From Chloroflexota bacterium (lineage in GTDB: Bacteria > Chloroflexota > Limnocylindria > Limnocylindrales > CSP1-4), in contig JAKAMV010000038.1 of NCBI GenBank assembly GCA_021812735.1, forward strand, positions 1 to 24,437: 24,437 nucleotides of DNA, written 5' to 3'. The notes beneath the pieces are model-generated. The model had not been told where the DNA came from and did not search any database. It saw nothing but the letters and a program-made list of their open reading frames with translations. A program made the translations under genes and the position numbers. Shown here in pieces: positions 1 through 6,926 of the stretch (its first letter is position 1; each line of letters opens with the position of its first letter).

Positions 1-24
1 CTCGTGGCGTCGCGACGCCACGAG
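1..24. repeat. Perfect 24-bp palindrome
   Basis: The first 24 bases form a perfect inverted repeat with no spacer; each arm is CTCGTGGCGTCG or its complement. It lies 62 bases upstream of the serpin start. It could be an operator for a dimeric regulator or the stem of a terminator for a gene left of the window. No T-tract follows. The left context is not visible, so the repeat may be longer. Confidence 0.6.
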
Positions 25-86
25 AGGGAACCGCGGCGGGCCGACGGCCGTCGGAGAGGCGGCGTCCCGACATCCCGAGGTCACCC

Positions 87-1412
87 ATGCGCCGCCTGCC
101 CGTCCTGCTCCTCACCACCGCCCTCGTCGCTGCCTGCGGCGGGCCATTGCCGTCCGCGTCCCAGGCGCCCACCAGCGCACCGTCCGGGTCGCCTGCGGCC
201 GACGGCATCGAGCTGGCCGCCGCTCACGGCGTCCCCCACCTGGCTGGCACCCCCGCCGACGCGTCGAGCGCCGGGGCTGCCCTCAACGCCTTCGGCCTCG
301 ACCTCTACGCCCACGTCCGGGACGGCAGCAGCAACACCGTGGTCTCGCCGGCCAGCGTGGCCCTCGCGCTCGCCATGGCACGGGCCGGGGCGCGCGGCAC
401 CACCGCGAGCGAGATGGACACGGTGCTCCGCAGCCTGGCTTCGGACGGCCACGCGGGCTGGGTGGCTAGCCTCGACGGCGCGTTGAACGCCCGGACAGGC
501 AGCTTCACGGACCAGGGCGGCAACCCGCAGGCCGTCACCCTGCGGATCGCCAACGCCTCGTTCGCCCAGCGGGGCCTCACCATCGCGCCGGCCTACCTCG
601 ACGCGCTCGCCGAGGAGTTCGGCGCCGGGGTTCGGCTGGTGGACTTCAAGCGGGCCGCCAAGGCCGCCCGGGCGGCCATCAACGGGTGGGTCGCCGGCCA
701 GACCGAGCAGCGGGTCAAGGAGCTGCTGGCGCGGGGCACGGTCGACGACATGACGCGCCTCGTGCTCGCCAACGCGATCTACCTGCGGGCGGCCTGGCTC
801 ACGCCGTTCGAGGCGTCGGCCACCGAGCCGGGCGCCTTCCACCGCCTCGGCGGCACCGCGGTGGACGTGCCGTTCATGCATGCCGGCGGCTCGCTCCTCT
901 ACGCCGCCGGGACCGGCTGGCAGGCCGTCCAGCTCCCGTACGTCGGCGGGCAGCTCGCGATGCTCGTGATCGTGCCCGACGAGCTGCCCGCCTTCGAGCC
1001 CCAGTTCGACGCAGCTCGTCTGGACGCCATCACGGCGGCCCTCGCCCCGCGTGAGGTCGATCTTGCGCTGCCCCGCTTCGGCGCCCAGACGAGCGTGAGC
1101 CTCGGCGACGCGCTGGCCGCGATGGGCATGCCCACCGCCTTCTCGGCCCGAGCCGACTTCTCGGGCATCACCACCGATGAGGCGCTGGCCATCAGCGCCG
1201 TCGTGCACCAGGCCAACATCGACGTCGACGAGGCGGGAACCGAGGCCGCCGCGGCGACGGCCGTGGTGATCGCCGGTGCGGCCGCGCCTTCGGAGACCGT
1301 CACCCTCAAGGTCGACCGACCGTTCGTGTTCGCCGTGCGCGACCTCGAGACGGGCGCGGTCCTGTTCCTCGGCCGCATCGCCGACGCGTCGGTCGGGGCT
1401 CCCGCGAGCTGA
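87..1412 (+). CDS. Serpin-family serine protease inhibitor, predicted lipoprotein
   Basis: 441 residues. The N-terminus is a lipoprotein signal: basic MRR, a hydrophobic stretch, then lipobox LVAAC with the lipidated Cys at residue 17, followed by a Ser/Pro/Ala-rich linker. The protein therefore probably sits on the outer face of the membrane. The remainder is a full-length serpin fold. The breach/shutter region reads NTVVSPASVALALAMARAGA, and the inhibitory hinge EAGTEAAAATAVV starts near residue 382. The C-terminal signature VDRPFVFAVRDLETGAVLFL follows. The small-residue hinge is what is known from inhibitory, not merely structural, serpins. By counting from the hinge Gly (384), P1 falls near residue 398 in an Ala-rich loop (AGAAAPS), which predicts elastase- or subtilisin-like targets. 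The loop is about three residues longer than in alpha-1-antitrypsin, so P1 is approximate. GAGG seven bases before ATG supports the start. Confidence 0.95.
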   Translation: MRRLPVLLLTTALVAACGGPLPSASQAPTSAPSGSPAADGIELAAAHGVPHLAGTPADASSAGAALNAFGLDLYAHVRDGSSNTVVSPASVALALAMARAGARGTTASEMDTVLRSLASDGHAGWVASLDGALNARTGSFTDQGGNPQAVTLRIANASFAQRGLTIAPAYLDALAEEFGAGVRLVDFKRAAKAARAAINGWVAGQTEQRVKELLARGTVDDMTRLVLANAIYLRAAWLTPFEASATEPGAFHRLGGTAVDVPFMHAGGSLLYAAGTGWQAVQLPYVGGQLAMLVIVPDELPAFEPQFDAARLDAITAALAPREVDLALPRFGAQTSVSLGDALAAMGMPTAFSARADFSGITTDEALAISAVVHQANIDVDEAGTEAAAATAVVIAGAAAPSETVTLKVDRPFVFAVRDLETGAVLFLGRIADASVGAPAS

Positions 1413-1442
1413 AGGACCGCCTGGGACGACGCCCGCTCGGCG

Positions 1443-2033
1443 CTACCGCGCGTCGAGCGGGGCGGTGTCGTCGAGGCCGTCCGCCACGCCGGTTCGCTCC
1501 CAGGGGCCGCACTGCGCCACCACGCCGTCGTCGTCCACCAACAGGTCAGACTCGAACGAGCCGCTCGCGTAGCGGTAGCTGAACTCGTCGGGCCGGGAGT
1601 ACGTCTGGGCGGCCTTCTCCACGGCCAGCTCCGGAAAGCGGACCCACGCCGCCTGGATGGTCGCCGCACCGCCGATGCCCAGCCGGAGCCGGCGGATGGG
1701 CAGGGTGTTGGTCGACGGACTGCAGCCCAAGTCCACGTGCACGCAGCCCTTGAGCCTCCGGTCGGCCACCCCGTTGACCGTCCAGTTGCCCTTGGCGTCG
1801 CGCGCGAGCGTCAGCTGGCGCTGCCCGAAGCCGCGGTAGTCGCGGACGTGGACGGCCGTGGTGGCCCCGGCGCCGTCGGTGAGGACGCGGTACTCGATCC
1901 GGACGGGGAGACCGCCGTCGGCGCCCAGCACGGTGCCGACGAGCGAGATGCCCGAATCGCGGATGGAGATCGTGCAGTGCTCGTCGGTGCGGACCTCGTC
2001 GGTCCGGCGCCAGGAGACGCGTCGGGTGGTCAT
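1443..2033 (-). CDS. Putative glycolipid-binding protein (PF06475-like)
   Basis: 196 residues from ATG at 2033. The protein shows the conserved pattern of the putative glycolipid-binding family (formerly DUF1089). An N-terminal WRRTDE strand is followed by a central GCVHVDLGCSPSTNTLPIRR block, the AAWVRFPELAVEKAAQTYSR block, and a terminal YRYASGSFESDLLVDDDGVV segment. The family has a single beta-barrel-like domain of about this length; binding to glycolipid is known only for isolated members and the physiological role is unclear. No signal peptide is visible, so it is probably cytoplasmic. The frame stays open to 2303, but upstream residues are low-complexity and unlike the family; 2084 (ATG) is the main alternative start. 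No clear Shine-Dalgarno sequence precedes 2033. The gene converges on the serpin gene with a 30-base gap and is divergent from ssrA. Confidence 0.85.
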   Translation of the reverse strand: MTTRRVSWRRTDEVRTDEHCTISIRDSGISLVGTVLGADGGLPVRIEYRVLTDGAGATTAVHVRDYRGFGQRQLTLARDAKGNWTVNGVADRRLKGCVHVDLGCSPSTNTLPIRRLRLGIGGAATIQAAWVRFPELAVEKAAQTYSRPDEFSYRYASGSFESDLLVDDDGVVAQCGPWERTGVADGLDDTAPLDAR

Positions 2034-2186
2034 GCGGCGAGGGTGCGGGGCAGGGGCGGCCGCTGTCAACCGGCCGTGCGTCATCGTGTCGCGCGCCATC
2101 GGGACCCGCCGACCGACTCGGCCGCCTCGCCCTGCCCGCCTGTCGTCCGCATGCTCGCCGCGCTCGCCCATCCGGCCGACCGGGTG

Positions 2187-2216
2187 TAGGATTCGCGCCC
2201 CGAACAGCCGGTTCGG
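2187..2216 (+). promoter_or_regulatory. Candidate ssrA -10 element and leader hairpin
   Basis: TAGGAT at 2187-2192 fits a sigma70-type -10 box and lies about 30 bases before the mature tmRNA 5' end. No good -35 box is visible. CCGAAC (2200-2205) and GTTCGG (2211-2216) can form a 6-bp hairpin in the 5' leader that RNase P would remove. This is inference from position and motif only. Confidence 0.3.
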
Positions 2217-2222
2217 TCCTGT

Positions 2223-2593
2223 GGGGATGCGTGGTCTCGACAGGGTCTGGCTGTCTGGAGACGCGAGCCGAGGTGCCGCCAGGCCTCGTAAAACAGGCGG
2301 CAATCGAAGTACCTGCCAACAAGCAGCCTGCTCTCGCCCTCGCGGCTTAGGCCGTAAGGTGAGCGTGGAAGCGGCCTCCCCTCCGCGGGCCGTGGAAGCG
2401 TCACTCAGCGGAGGTGCGGACCGGCGGAGGCGACGTACGCCGGGACAAAGCCCGATCTAGGGACACGCCGATGGGCCGACAGCGAGCCTGCCGATGGGCG
2501 CGCCGACGGCTGACGAAAACCATCGGACACGCTCGTAGCGGTTCCAGGCGAAGGGCTCTGGACGGGGAGTTCGACTCTCCCCCATCTCCACCA
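2223..2593 (+). ncRNA. ssrA: Transfer-messenger RNA (tmRNA)
   Basis: 371 nt. The 5' end GGGGATG (2223-2229) pairs with CATCTCC (2583-2589) as the seven-base acceptor stem with one G-U pair, and ACCA (2590-2593) is encoded. The tRNA-like part has a T arm GGGAG-TTCGACT-CTCCC directly before the 3' acceptor strand. The D-loop-like GGTCTCGACAGGG matches the conserved tmRNA 5' block. The messenger part starts with resume codon GCG (2297) or GCA (2300) and reads (A)AIEVPANKQPALALAA, ending with TAG at 2348-2350. An ALAA end is the known degradation signal for ClpXP-type proteases. The RNA rescues stalled ribosomes together with SmpB; smpB is not in this window. The one-piece order shows no permutation. 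Confidence 0.95.
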
Positions 2594-2630
2594 CCCTGTC
2601 CAGCCGTGCCTCGGTCGAGGCTGTCACCCT

Positions 2631-2720
2631 CAACGAAATGGTGGCCGCATCGGCCGCTATTTCGCTTATGGAATGCCCGCCGTTATTTCGCTTACACCCG
2701 CGGCGGCCACCATTTCGTTA
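2631..2720. repeat. MITE-like element or paired IS ends (17-bp inverted repeat with internal direct repeats)
   Basis: AACGAAATGGTGGCCGC (2632-2648) and its exact complement (2703-2719) are a perfect 17-bp terminal inverted repeat. Between them CCGCTATTTCGCTTA (2654-2668) and CCGTTATTTCGCTTA (2680-2694) are direct repeats offset by 26 bases. The right arm carries a third copy of the ATTTCG(C)TTA core about 27 bases further on. On the minus strand the inner part begins TGTAAGCGAAAT. Multiple spaced terminal repeats and TG starts are known of IS21-family ends, so this may be a relic, a MITE or two abutted ends. No transposase lies near. It starts 38 bases after the tmRNA 3' end. Confidence 0.6.
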
Positions 2721-2872
2721 GGGCGAGGCGGCCGCAGTATCTTCCACATGCCCTTCGCGACCACGTGGAGCTTCTTGGCACCACCGCCTCGGATACGCGA
2801 GCGGCTGAGCCCCAATACGGGCCGCTGAGGCGTCATGCCCCGGCAAGGCCCGCCTGCGCTGCGCTACCTCAC

Positions 2873-3634
2873 GTGAGCGGTGCGGGCGGCGACAGGGCGT
2901 CGGTTGCCAGCAGCGTGGCAGATGCCTACCGCGCGCGGTGCGGCGACCCGATCGAACAGGCGGCTGACGCGGTCGAGGCCATGCTGCGCGGCGCTCGCGG
3001 CGAAGGCCCCGTCCGCGACGCCGGCCTCACGATCCGCGCCGCGTGCCGGCTGCGCGCAGTCGAGGGCAAGCACTGGCCCGATCTCGTGCAGCAGCTGCTC
3101 TTCGTGCACCTCGGGCACGCCTGGCTCGAGCTCGCCGACCAGTTCGGCCCCGACGTGGTCGCCGTGGAGAACGGCCGGTTCAGCCAGCCCTTCGGGGAGG
3201 AGCTGACCCGGCGCCTCGACGCCGTCCGCGCCGGGCGGCGGCCTCCGCGGGACGGCGACATCCCGGGCGTCTTCGAGTGGGCCGCGACGCTTCTCGAGGC
3301 GTGGCCCCGCCTAGCGCCCGAGTTCCCGGGCAACACCGGGGTCATGGCTGGCATCGCCCGATCGGGCGAGCGATGGATCCTGTATGGAGCCGCCGGGGAG
3401 TTCTACCTCTGGGGCGGGGACGGCGATCCGCTCATCGGACCCATGGACGAGGCCGGCGTCGACGCGCTCCAGGAGCGCTACGCCCGCCAGCGGCAAGGAT
3501 TCCTCGGCCGGCTCACCGGGCCCGCCCCGTGGGCGCTCGATCCCGCTCGCCCGCGATACCGCGTCGTGACCCAGCTCGGCGGCCACGTGCAGGTCGTGGG
3601 GCGCGCTCCCTCGACGGTCGACCTCCGCGGCTGA
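2873..3634 (+). CDS. Hypothetical protein
   Basis: 253 residues from GTG at 2873. I do not recognise a family. The protein is soluble and has no signal peptide or membrane segment. The N-terminal half is acidic and probably helical, including a stretch LVQQLLFVHLGHAWLELADQ. The C-terminal half has a Trp/Gly-rich stretch (WILYGAAGEFYLWGGDGDPL) followed by a predicted helix with ERYARQRQGFLGRL. The frame is open upstream to 2414, but that part overlaps the tmRNA and the repeat element and has no protein-like pattern. GTG 2873 is the first start after which codon use looks like the neighbours; 2915 (GTG) is an alternative. No convincing Shine-Dalgarno sequence is seen, so the start is uncertain. 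High GC at third positions supports real coding. Confidence 0.65.
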   Translation: MSGAGGDRASVASSVADAYRARCGDPIEQAADAVEAMLRGARGEGPVRDAGLTIRAACRLRAVEGKHWPDLVQQLLFVHLGHAWLELADQFGPDVVAVENGRFSQPFGEELTRRLDAVRAGRRPPRDGDIPGVFEWAATLLEAWPRLAPEFPGNTGVMAGIARSGERWILYGAAGEFYLWGGDGDPLIGPMDEAGVDALQERYARQRQGFLGRLTGPAPWALDPARPRYRVVTQLGGHVQVVGRAPSTVDLRG

Positions 3635-3716
3635 CGGACCGCTGCGCCGCGTCCACCCTCTGCCGGCCTGACGAGGGCTGCTACCCCCACAGGTGTCGGC
3701 GACCCCCCGCGTCGAA

Positions 3717-3733
3717 GGCGGAGGGTGTCCGCC
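3717..3733 (+). terminator. Candidate hairpin after the hypothetical gene
   Basis: GGCGGA (3717-3722) and TCCGCC (3728-3733) form a 6-bp stem with a five-base loop, 82 bases after the stop at 3634. There is no T-run, so termination is a guess from position. A second G6/C6 hairpin (3809-3814 with 3823-3828) lies further downstream. Apart from these two hairpins I see nothing in 3635-3896. Confidence 0.3.
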
Positions 3734-3896
3734 CTGACGCCGCGGCGCGAGTAAATCGTTTGGCGCCGTGGATACGCGGGCGACGTCCGGGAGCGCGCTA
3801 GGGGGCGAGGGGGGTTCATCCGCCCCCCGGGAGGCCCGGCCAGGGCCACCGCGCCCCGCGCCGGCCTCCCCCGCAGCCCGCGTCAGAGGAGCACAC

Positions 3897-4195
3897 GTGC
3901 CAGGCATGACCGACGAACGTCGCGCGGCGACCGCTGCGCGACGCTACGTCCCGATACTGAAGGCAAGCGTAGCGAGCGGCTCACCCTCCGGGACCGGGAC
4001 GCCGCCAGCAGGGCGACGCTGACGCCCGCCTTCCAGTTCCTGTCGGCCCGGAACGATGCCCGGCTCGAGCGTGAGCTCCGCCAGATCGCTTCGCGGATGG
4101 ATGACATGGCACTCTTACGGGCGCTTAGCGACGACACGCCCACCGAAAGGGCGTCCGGCCCGCGGAGCATCCGCAGCTACGCGCGGACCGGCTAG
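3897..4195 (+). pseudogene. Small charged protein, frameshifted
   Basis: AGAGGAG five bases before GTG 3897 is a strong ribosome binding site. The first frame encodes VPGMTDERRAATAARRYVPI and then loses protein-like character, stopping at 4020-4022. From about 3957 the -1 frame continues with EGKRSERLTLRDRDAASRAT, then FQFLSARNDARLERELRQIA and DDMALLRALSDD, and stops at TAG 4193-4195. Joined, the two parts make a protein of about 100 residues that is rich in Arg, Glu and Asp and probably helical. I do not recognise a family. No slippery heptamer is present at the switch, so programmed frameshifting is unlikely. A lost base in a decaying gene, or a sequencing error, fits better. Confidence 0.45.
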
Positions 4196-4700
4196 CCTCC
4201 GTCAGCGGCCGCGTCGAGCACCCTACGAGCCGCCGTCGCGCGCCGAACGCCGATGCCCACCGGCAGCCTGCCGTTCGACCCTCAAGTGTCGGAATCCACT
4301 CGTGCAAATGGGTCGGAATCCACTCGTGCGAACGGGGACCGCGGCGTTCGGGGGCGCCCAAGGGTTTCGCCCCATGTTCACGCCCGACCTGGCGATGCAG
4401 GCTTTCGTCGTCGAGCGGACGCAGTCCCGACGCGCAGGCGAACAGCCGAAGCACGAGGGCTTCCCGCGTGCGCGTCCCGAGACAGGCATCTAGATCCCGA
4501 GACACGAGAGGAGGCGATGCGAAAGTCGATTGTCATGGCTCCCGTCCAGCGAGACCGGGGCGGAATCGACGATGCGAGCCGATTGCTTCAACCCAATGTT
4601 CTTGCCCGACACATCTGAAGAGCGCGGAGGGGGGTTCGCCAGTAGACAGCGAGATGATCCGATTAGGCGCTACGCCACCAAACACGTCTTGGGGGATGTC
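4196..4700. other. 505-base region without a confident gene
   Basis: This stretch holds the 24-bp tandem repeat at 4288-4335. It also holds an AGGAGG-preceded 33-codon frame, ATG 4517 to TGA 4618, beginning MRKSIVMAPVQRDRGG. That frame has only two bases between AGGAGG and ATG, has no recognisable domain, and may be the broken start of a lost gene. The DNA becomes less GC-rich from about 4500. No promoter is evident. Confidence 0.4.
4288..4335. repeat. Tandem direct repeat, 2 x 24 bp
   Basis: GTCGGAATCCACTCGTGC followed by AAATGG, then the same 18-mer followed by GAACGG, directly adjacent. The copies differ at two of 24 positions. A TGT start (4286-4288) and serial repeats of this size resemble the inner terminal repeats of IS21-type elements, but no transposase is present. 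It could also be a binding-site array. The pattern is direct; the interpretation is inference. Confidence 0.7.
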
Positions 4701-5317
4701 ATGACGAGAATGCGCGTCGTTTCGTTCTTTATGGCGATCGCCCTTGTCGGCGCGATGGCTGGCACGGTCTCAGCGGCGAGTCCAGCGAAAGACCCGGCTC
4801 GGCTCGTCGATGCCATCATGCGAGCCAGCGATCCAAACACAGCGTTTGCTGCCCTGAGCCCGAGTCAGCAACGGGCTGTTGTGGACTACACAACGCTGGC
4901 CTATGTCACCGCCTCCGAGTCGGTCATCGTGCCGATTGCGGGCGCAACGTCTGGCCTCGTTGCCTCGCCTCCGGTGGGTGCTGGACCTGGACGTGGGGCA
5001 GGGCTGGGCACAATCCGGTCGGCGTTCTCCTGTGGGAGTTCTTCCAGCGAATCGACTGGTGCAGCAATGGCGCGACGATCACGGCGATCAACGTTAGCCG
5101 TGCCTGGGGCGCCGTCCACTATCCGTGGTGGGCATACAACGGCTTGGTTGGGGACTTCACGGGTGGAGGGGTTGGTCTCGAGTGGTATAACGCGTTCAGA
5201 CAAGGCTTGTTCACCTACCGCCCTCCGTGGCCGTTTTCAAACCAAGACATCAACCCGTGGCTTGATATGACGGCGCATGCTAATGGGAGTGGCACGGGAA
5301 GCGGCGGAGGCTCCTGA
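4701..5317 (+). pseudogene. Exported Trp-rich protein, frameshifted
   Basis: ATG 4701 follows GGGGG at five bases. The first frame encodes a clear signal peptide (MTRMRVVSFFMAIALVGAMA, cleavage near VSA/ASP). A mature start with LVDAIMRASDPNTAFAALSP and QQRAVVDYTTLAYVTASES follows. At about 4940-4970 the reading shifts by one base. The -1 frame then gives SGGCWTWTWGRAGHNPVGVL, LWEFFQRIDWCSNGATIT and INPWLDMTAHANGSGTGSGG, ending at TGA 5315-5317. Joined, the product is about 205 residues. The CWTWTW, RIDWC and LDMTAHANG blocks look like a conserved small secreted-protein family of unknown function; two or more Cys suggest a disulfide. I judge it one broken gene because both halves are protein-like and the join is short. 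The segment is less GC-rich than the core genes. Confidence 0.65.
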
Positions 5318-5320
5318 AGC

Positions 5321-5416
5321 ATGGCAGTCTGGCAGTGGTTGCCCAGGATCGCGGTCGTTCTGTTGGCAATCCTCGTCTTCCTCATGGTGGTTAGCCTATT
5401 CGGAATGAGCGTCTGA
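5321..5416 (+). CDS. 31-residue single-span membrane peptide
   Basis: ATG 5321 starts three bases after the stop of the exported protein, and GGAGG (5306-5310) precedes it by ten bases. The product begins MAVWQWLPRIAVVLLAILVF and continues LMVVSLFGMSV. One hydrophobic helix fills residues 9-28, with Trp and Arg at the entry side. Such tiny bitopic proteins are often partners of a neighbouring exported or membrane protein. Here it is probably co-translated with the upstream Trp-rich protein gene. No homologue is recognised. Its intact frame beside a frameshifted neighbour is odd. The evidence is position, ribosome binding site and a clean hydrophobic segment. Confidence 0.55.
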   Translation: MAVWQWLPRIAVVLLAILVFLMVVSLFGMSV

Positions 5417-5477
5417 GCCTGGGCCAGTAGGCGACAGGGTCGGAGATTGCGGACCAACACGGATGCCGCGGTCCGGC

Positions 5478-5511
5478 GCGGGGGCAGAGACCATCTGGTG
5501 GCTGCCCCCGC
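5478..5511 (+). terminator. Strong GC hairpin, candidate terminator
   Basis: GCGGGGGCAG (5478-5487) pairs perfectly with CTGCCCCCGC (5502-5511); the 14-base loop contains a further ACCA-TC-TGGT mini-stem. It lies 61 bases after the stop of the 31-residue peptide gene and no gene lies between. There is no T-run, but long GC stems of this kind are common at gene ends in high-GC bacteria. Confidence 0.5.
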
Positions 5512-5956
5512 ATTCATCCCGGTTGCCAGTAGCCATGCCGGCGACCGACTTCGAGTCGAGGACCCGCGCGCGTCGGCTGCGATTCGTGTCGCGGTGCTGG
5601 ACTCGACCAGCACGCGACCCGCCCCGAGCACAAGGGCGGACGCGACCGGCCGGAGCTGACCTGGAGCAGGCCGCAGTCGAGGGCTCGATCCTGCTGCCGA
5701 CAGACGGGCGCCACGGGTGAGTGATCGCCCGATCCGTAGGGGGCGTCATCGAAGCGAAGAGGCGGCCGTCCGCGCGAATGCGGCGGGCGCCGAGCTCCGC
5801 CGCAGTGAGTGACAGGAGAAATGTGGCCGCCATCGCGCCCTGTAGGCCGTGAGGAGTGGGGCGGTCACTTGCGCGGCGGCGATACTGGAGCCGCCGCAAG
5901 TCCGGCATTCGCGGCCATTTGATAGGGTTTCGAGCCCGGCCACTATTCCGTTGAGC

Positions 5957-5973
5957 GTGACAGATGCTGTCAC
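5957..5973. promoter_or_regulatory. GTGACAG-ATG-CTGTCAC dyad
   Basis: A perfect 7-bp inverted repeat with a three-base spacer. It resembles operator dyads of dimeric winged-helix or Crp-type regulators. There is no confident gene immediately downstream on either strand, so a role is not established. Confidence 0.35.
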
Positions 5974-5998
5974 TATCGGACAACTTCCGCCGAAAAGG

Positions 5999-6095
5999 CG
6001 GACATTGCGTGTGATTCCCTGGGCGACGGAGATTGCGTGGCGTTCGGTCGTGCGTAGGCTCACCGGGGCGAATCACGTTGGACGGAGATTGCGTG
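5999..6095. repeat. Three direct repeats CGGA(C/G)ATTGCGTG on a 28-base grid
   Basis: Copies at 5999-6011, 6027-6039 and 6083-6095. The start distances are 28 and 56 (2 x 28), as if one copy of a regular array has been lost at about 6055. Two copies are identical over 13 bases and the first differs at one base. Regular spacing suggests serial protein-binding sites, such as the multi-repeat end of an insertion sequence or an iteron-like array. No transposase or replication gene is adjacent. Confidence 0.6.
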
Positions 6096-6400
6096 TCGCT
6101 CCGCAACCAACGCTCGGGCCAGTCACGCGCTGGCGAAAGTGGCACGCCTGACGATCAGAAGTGGTCGCCGTTTCGCCCGCGGCTGCGGCGATTCCTTCGG
6201 AGACTGGGGCCGGGTTGGTGCTACCTTCTGCGCTCCAAGCGCATGCCCCGATTCATCTCCACGATTGCGTCGTGACCCCAAGACGCTGTCAGCTGACCAT
6301 GGAAAGACGACAACAGTAGCGGGCCGCGCGCCTGGTGCGACTCGAGATCGCGCGATCTGCGGGCGTCGATGCGCGTCCTCACGGCAATTCGGTCCCGCCT

Positions 6401-6850
6401 CTACGGCGGTGGAGCATATTCCCCCGGGCTGCTGAAGCACACGGAGAAGCCGCCGGAGTCGAGCGCGCTGCCGCCGAGGGTGTCTAGGACCTCGCCGGCA
6501 TGGCCAATCACCCAGCCCTCGGGCGACACCAGTTGCGCATCATCGCCAAGCCTCCGGGCGGAGAAACCGGCCGGCCATTCGACGTCGATGCTCGCGCCAG
6601 TCTCGGCCGATCGGAAGGACATGGCTCCATCCTCGTCGTCAATCACGACCGGGACAAGGCGCGCCGTGCCACAGGCGGTCAGGAGTGCCAGCGGCCAATG
6701 CCACGTCGACGTTCGAGCATGCAGTGACAGCGGGACTGCCCCAGCCGGCAATGGAGCGGGCTGGATGGGCATCGACCAAACCACCATGATGGCACCCAGG
6801 ATACCGAAGACGACCAATACGCCTGCGGCAGCCCGAGACGTGTGCCCCAT
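6401..6850 (-). CDS. Hypothetical membrane-anchored exported protein
   Basis: 149 residues. AGGAG five bases before ATG 6850 is a good ribosome binding site. Residues 8-29 (AAAGVLVVFGILGAIMVVWS) form one transmembrane helix or uncleaved signal, so the rest lies outside the cytoplasm. A Pro/Ala stretch is followed by a compact domain ending in SIDVEWPAGFSARRLGDDAQ, then LVSPEGWVIGHAGEVLDTLG, then GGFSVCFSSPGEY. The LVSPEGWVIGHAGEVLDTLGG pattern is like small beta domains of unknown function in high-GC bacteria; I cannot name a family. The gene lies 76 bases downstream of the broken protease gene on the same strand and may share its transcript. The frame is intact, unlike its neighbours. Confidence 0.7.
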   Translation of the reverse strand: MGHTSRAAAGVLVVFGILGAIMVVWSMPIQPAPLPAGAVPLSLHARTSTWHWPLALLTACGTARLVPVVIDDEDGAMSFRSAETGASIDVEWPAGFSARRLGDDAQLVSPEGWVIGHAGEVLDTLGGSALDSGGFSVCFSSPGEYAPPP

Positions 6851-6926
6851 CCTGGCTCCTACTGCGCCGTTTCGAAGGTGTGAACCAGGCCGAGCGATAG
6901 ATGGCGCCCGGCCTGGCAGGCGATGC

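Larger units (their letters stand above)
5417..6400. other. 984-base region without a confident gene
   Basis: No open frame here has both a ribosome binding site and protein-like composition. It contains the hairpin at 5478-5511, the GTGACAG dyad at 5957-5973, a TCCGCC-GAAAA-GGCGGA hairpin (5986-6002) and the repeat group at 5999-6095. On the minus strand, fragments such as LLTAYRA and FLLSLTAAELGARRIRADGR occur in adjacent frames around 5770-5870 and could be a dead gene; this is weak. CGGAGATTGCGG at 5441-5452 is an outlying partial copy of the 5999-6095 motif. Base composition is mixed, as expected of decayed accessory DNA. Confidence 0.45.

Noticed and set aside
2414..2872. N-terminal extension of the hypothetical gene
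   Set aside because: This part of the frame overlaps the tmRNA and the repeat element and has no protein-like pattern; the start was set at 2873.
3897..4022. Programmed ribosomal frameshift in the small charged gene
   Set aside because: No slippery heptamer or downstream structure at the switch point; a simple indel explains it.
5396..6145. A 249-codon minus-strand frame
   Set aside because: No ribosome binding site, no domain, Arg/Pro/Ser-rich; local protein-like pieces fall in different frames, so at most a dead gene.
6244..6258. CATCTCCAC as a possible second copy of the tmRNA 3' end (attachment site)
   Set aside because: Only nine bases match and the flanks differ; such a match is expected by chance in this length.
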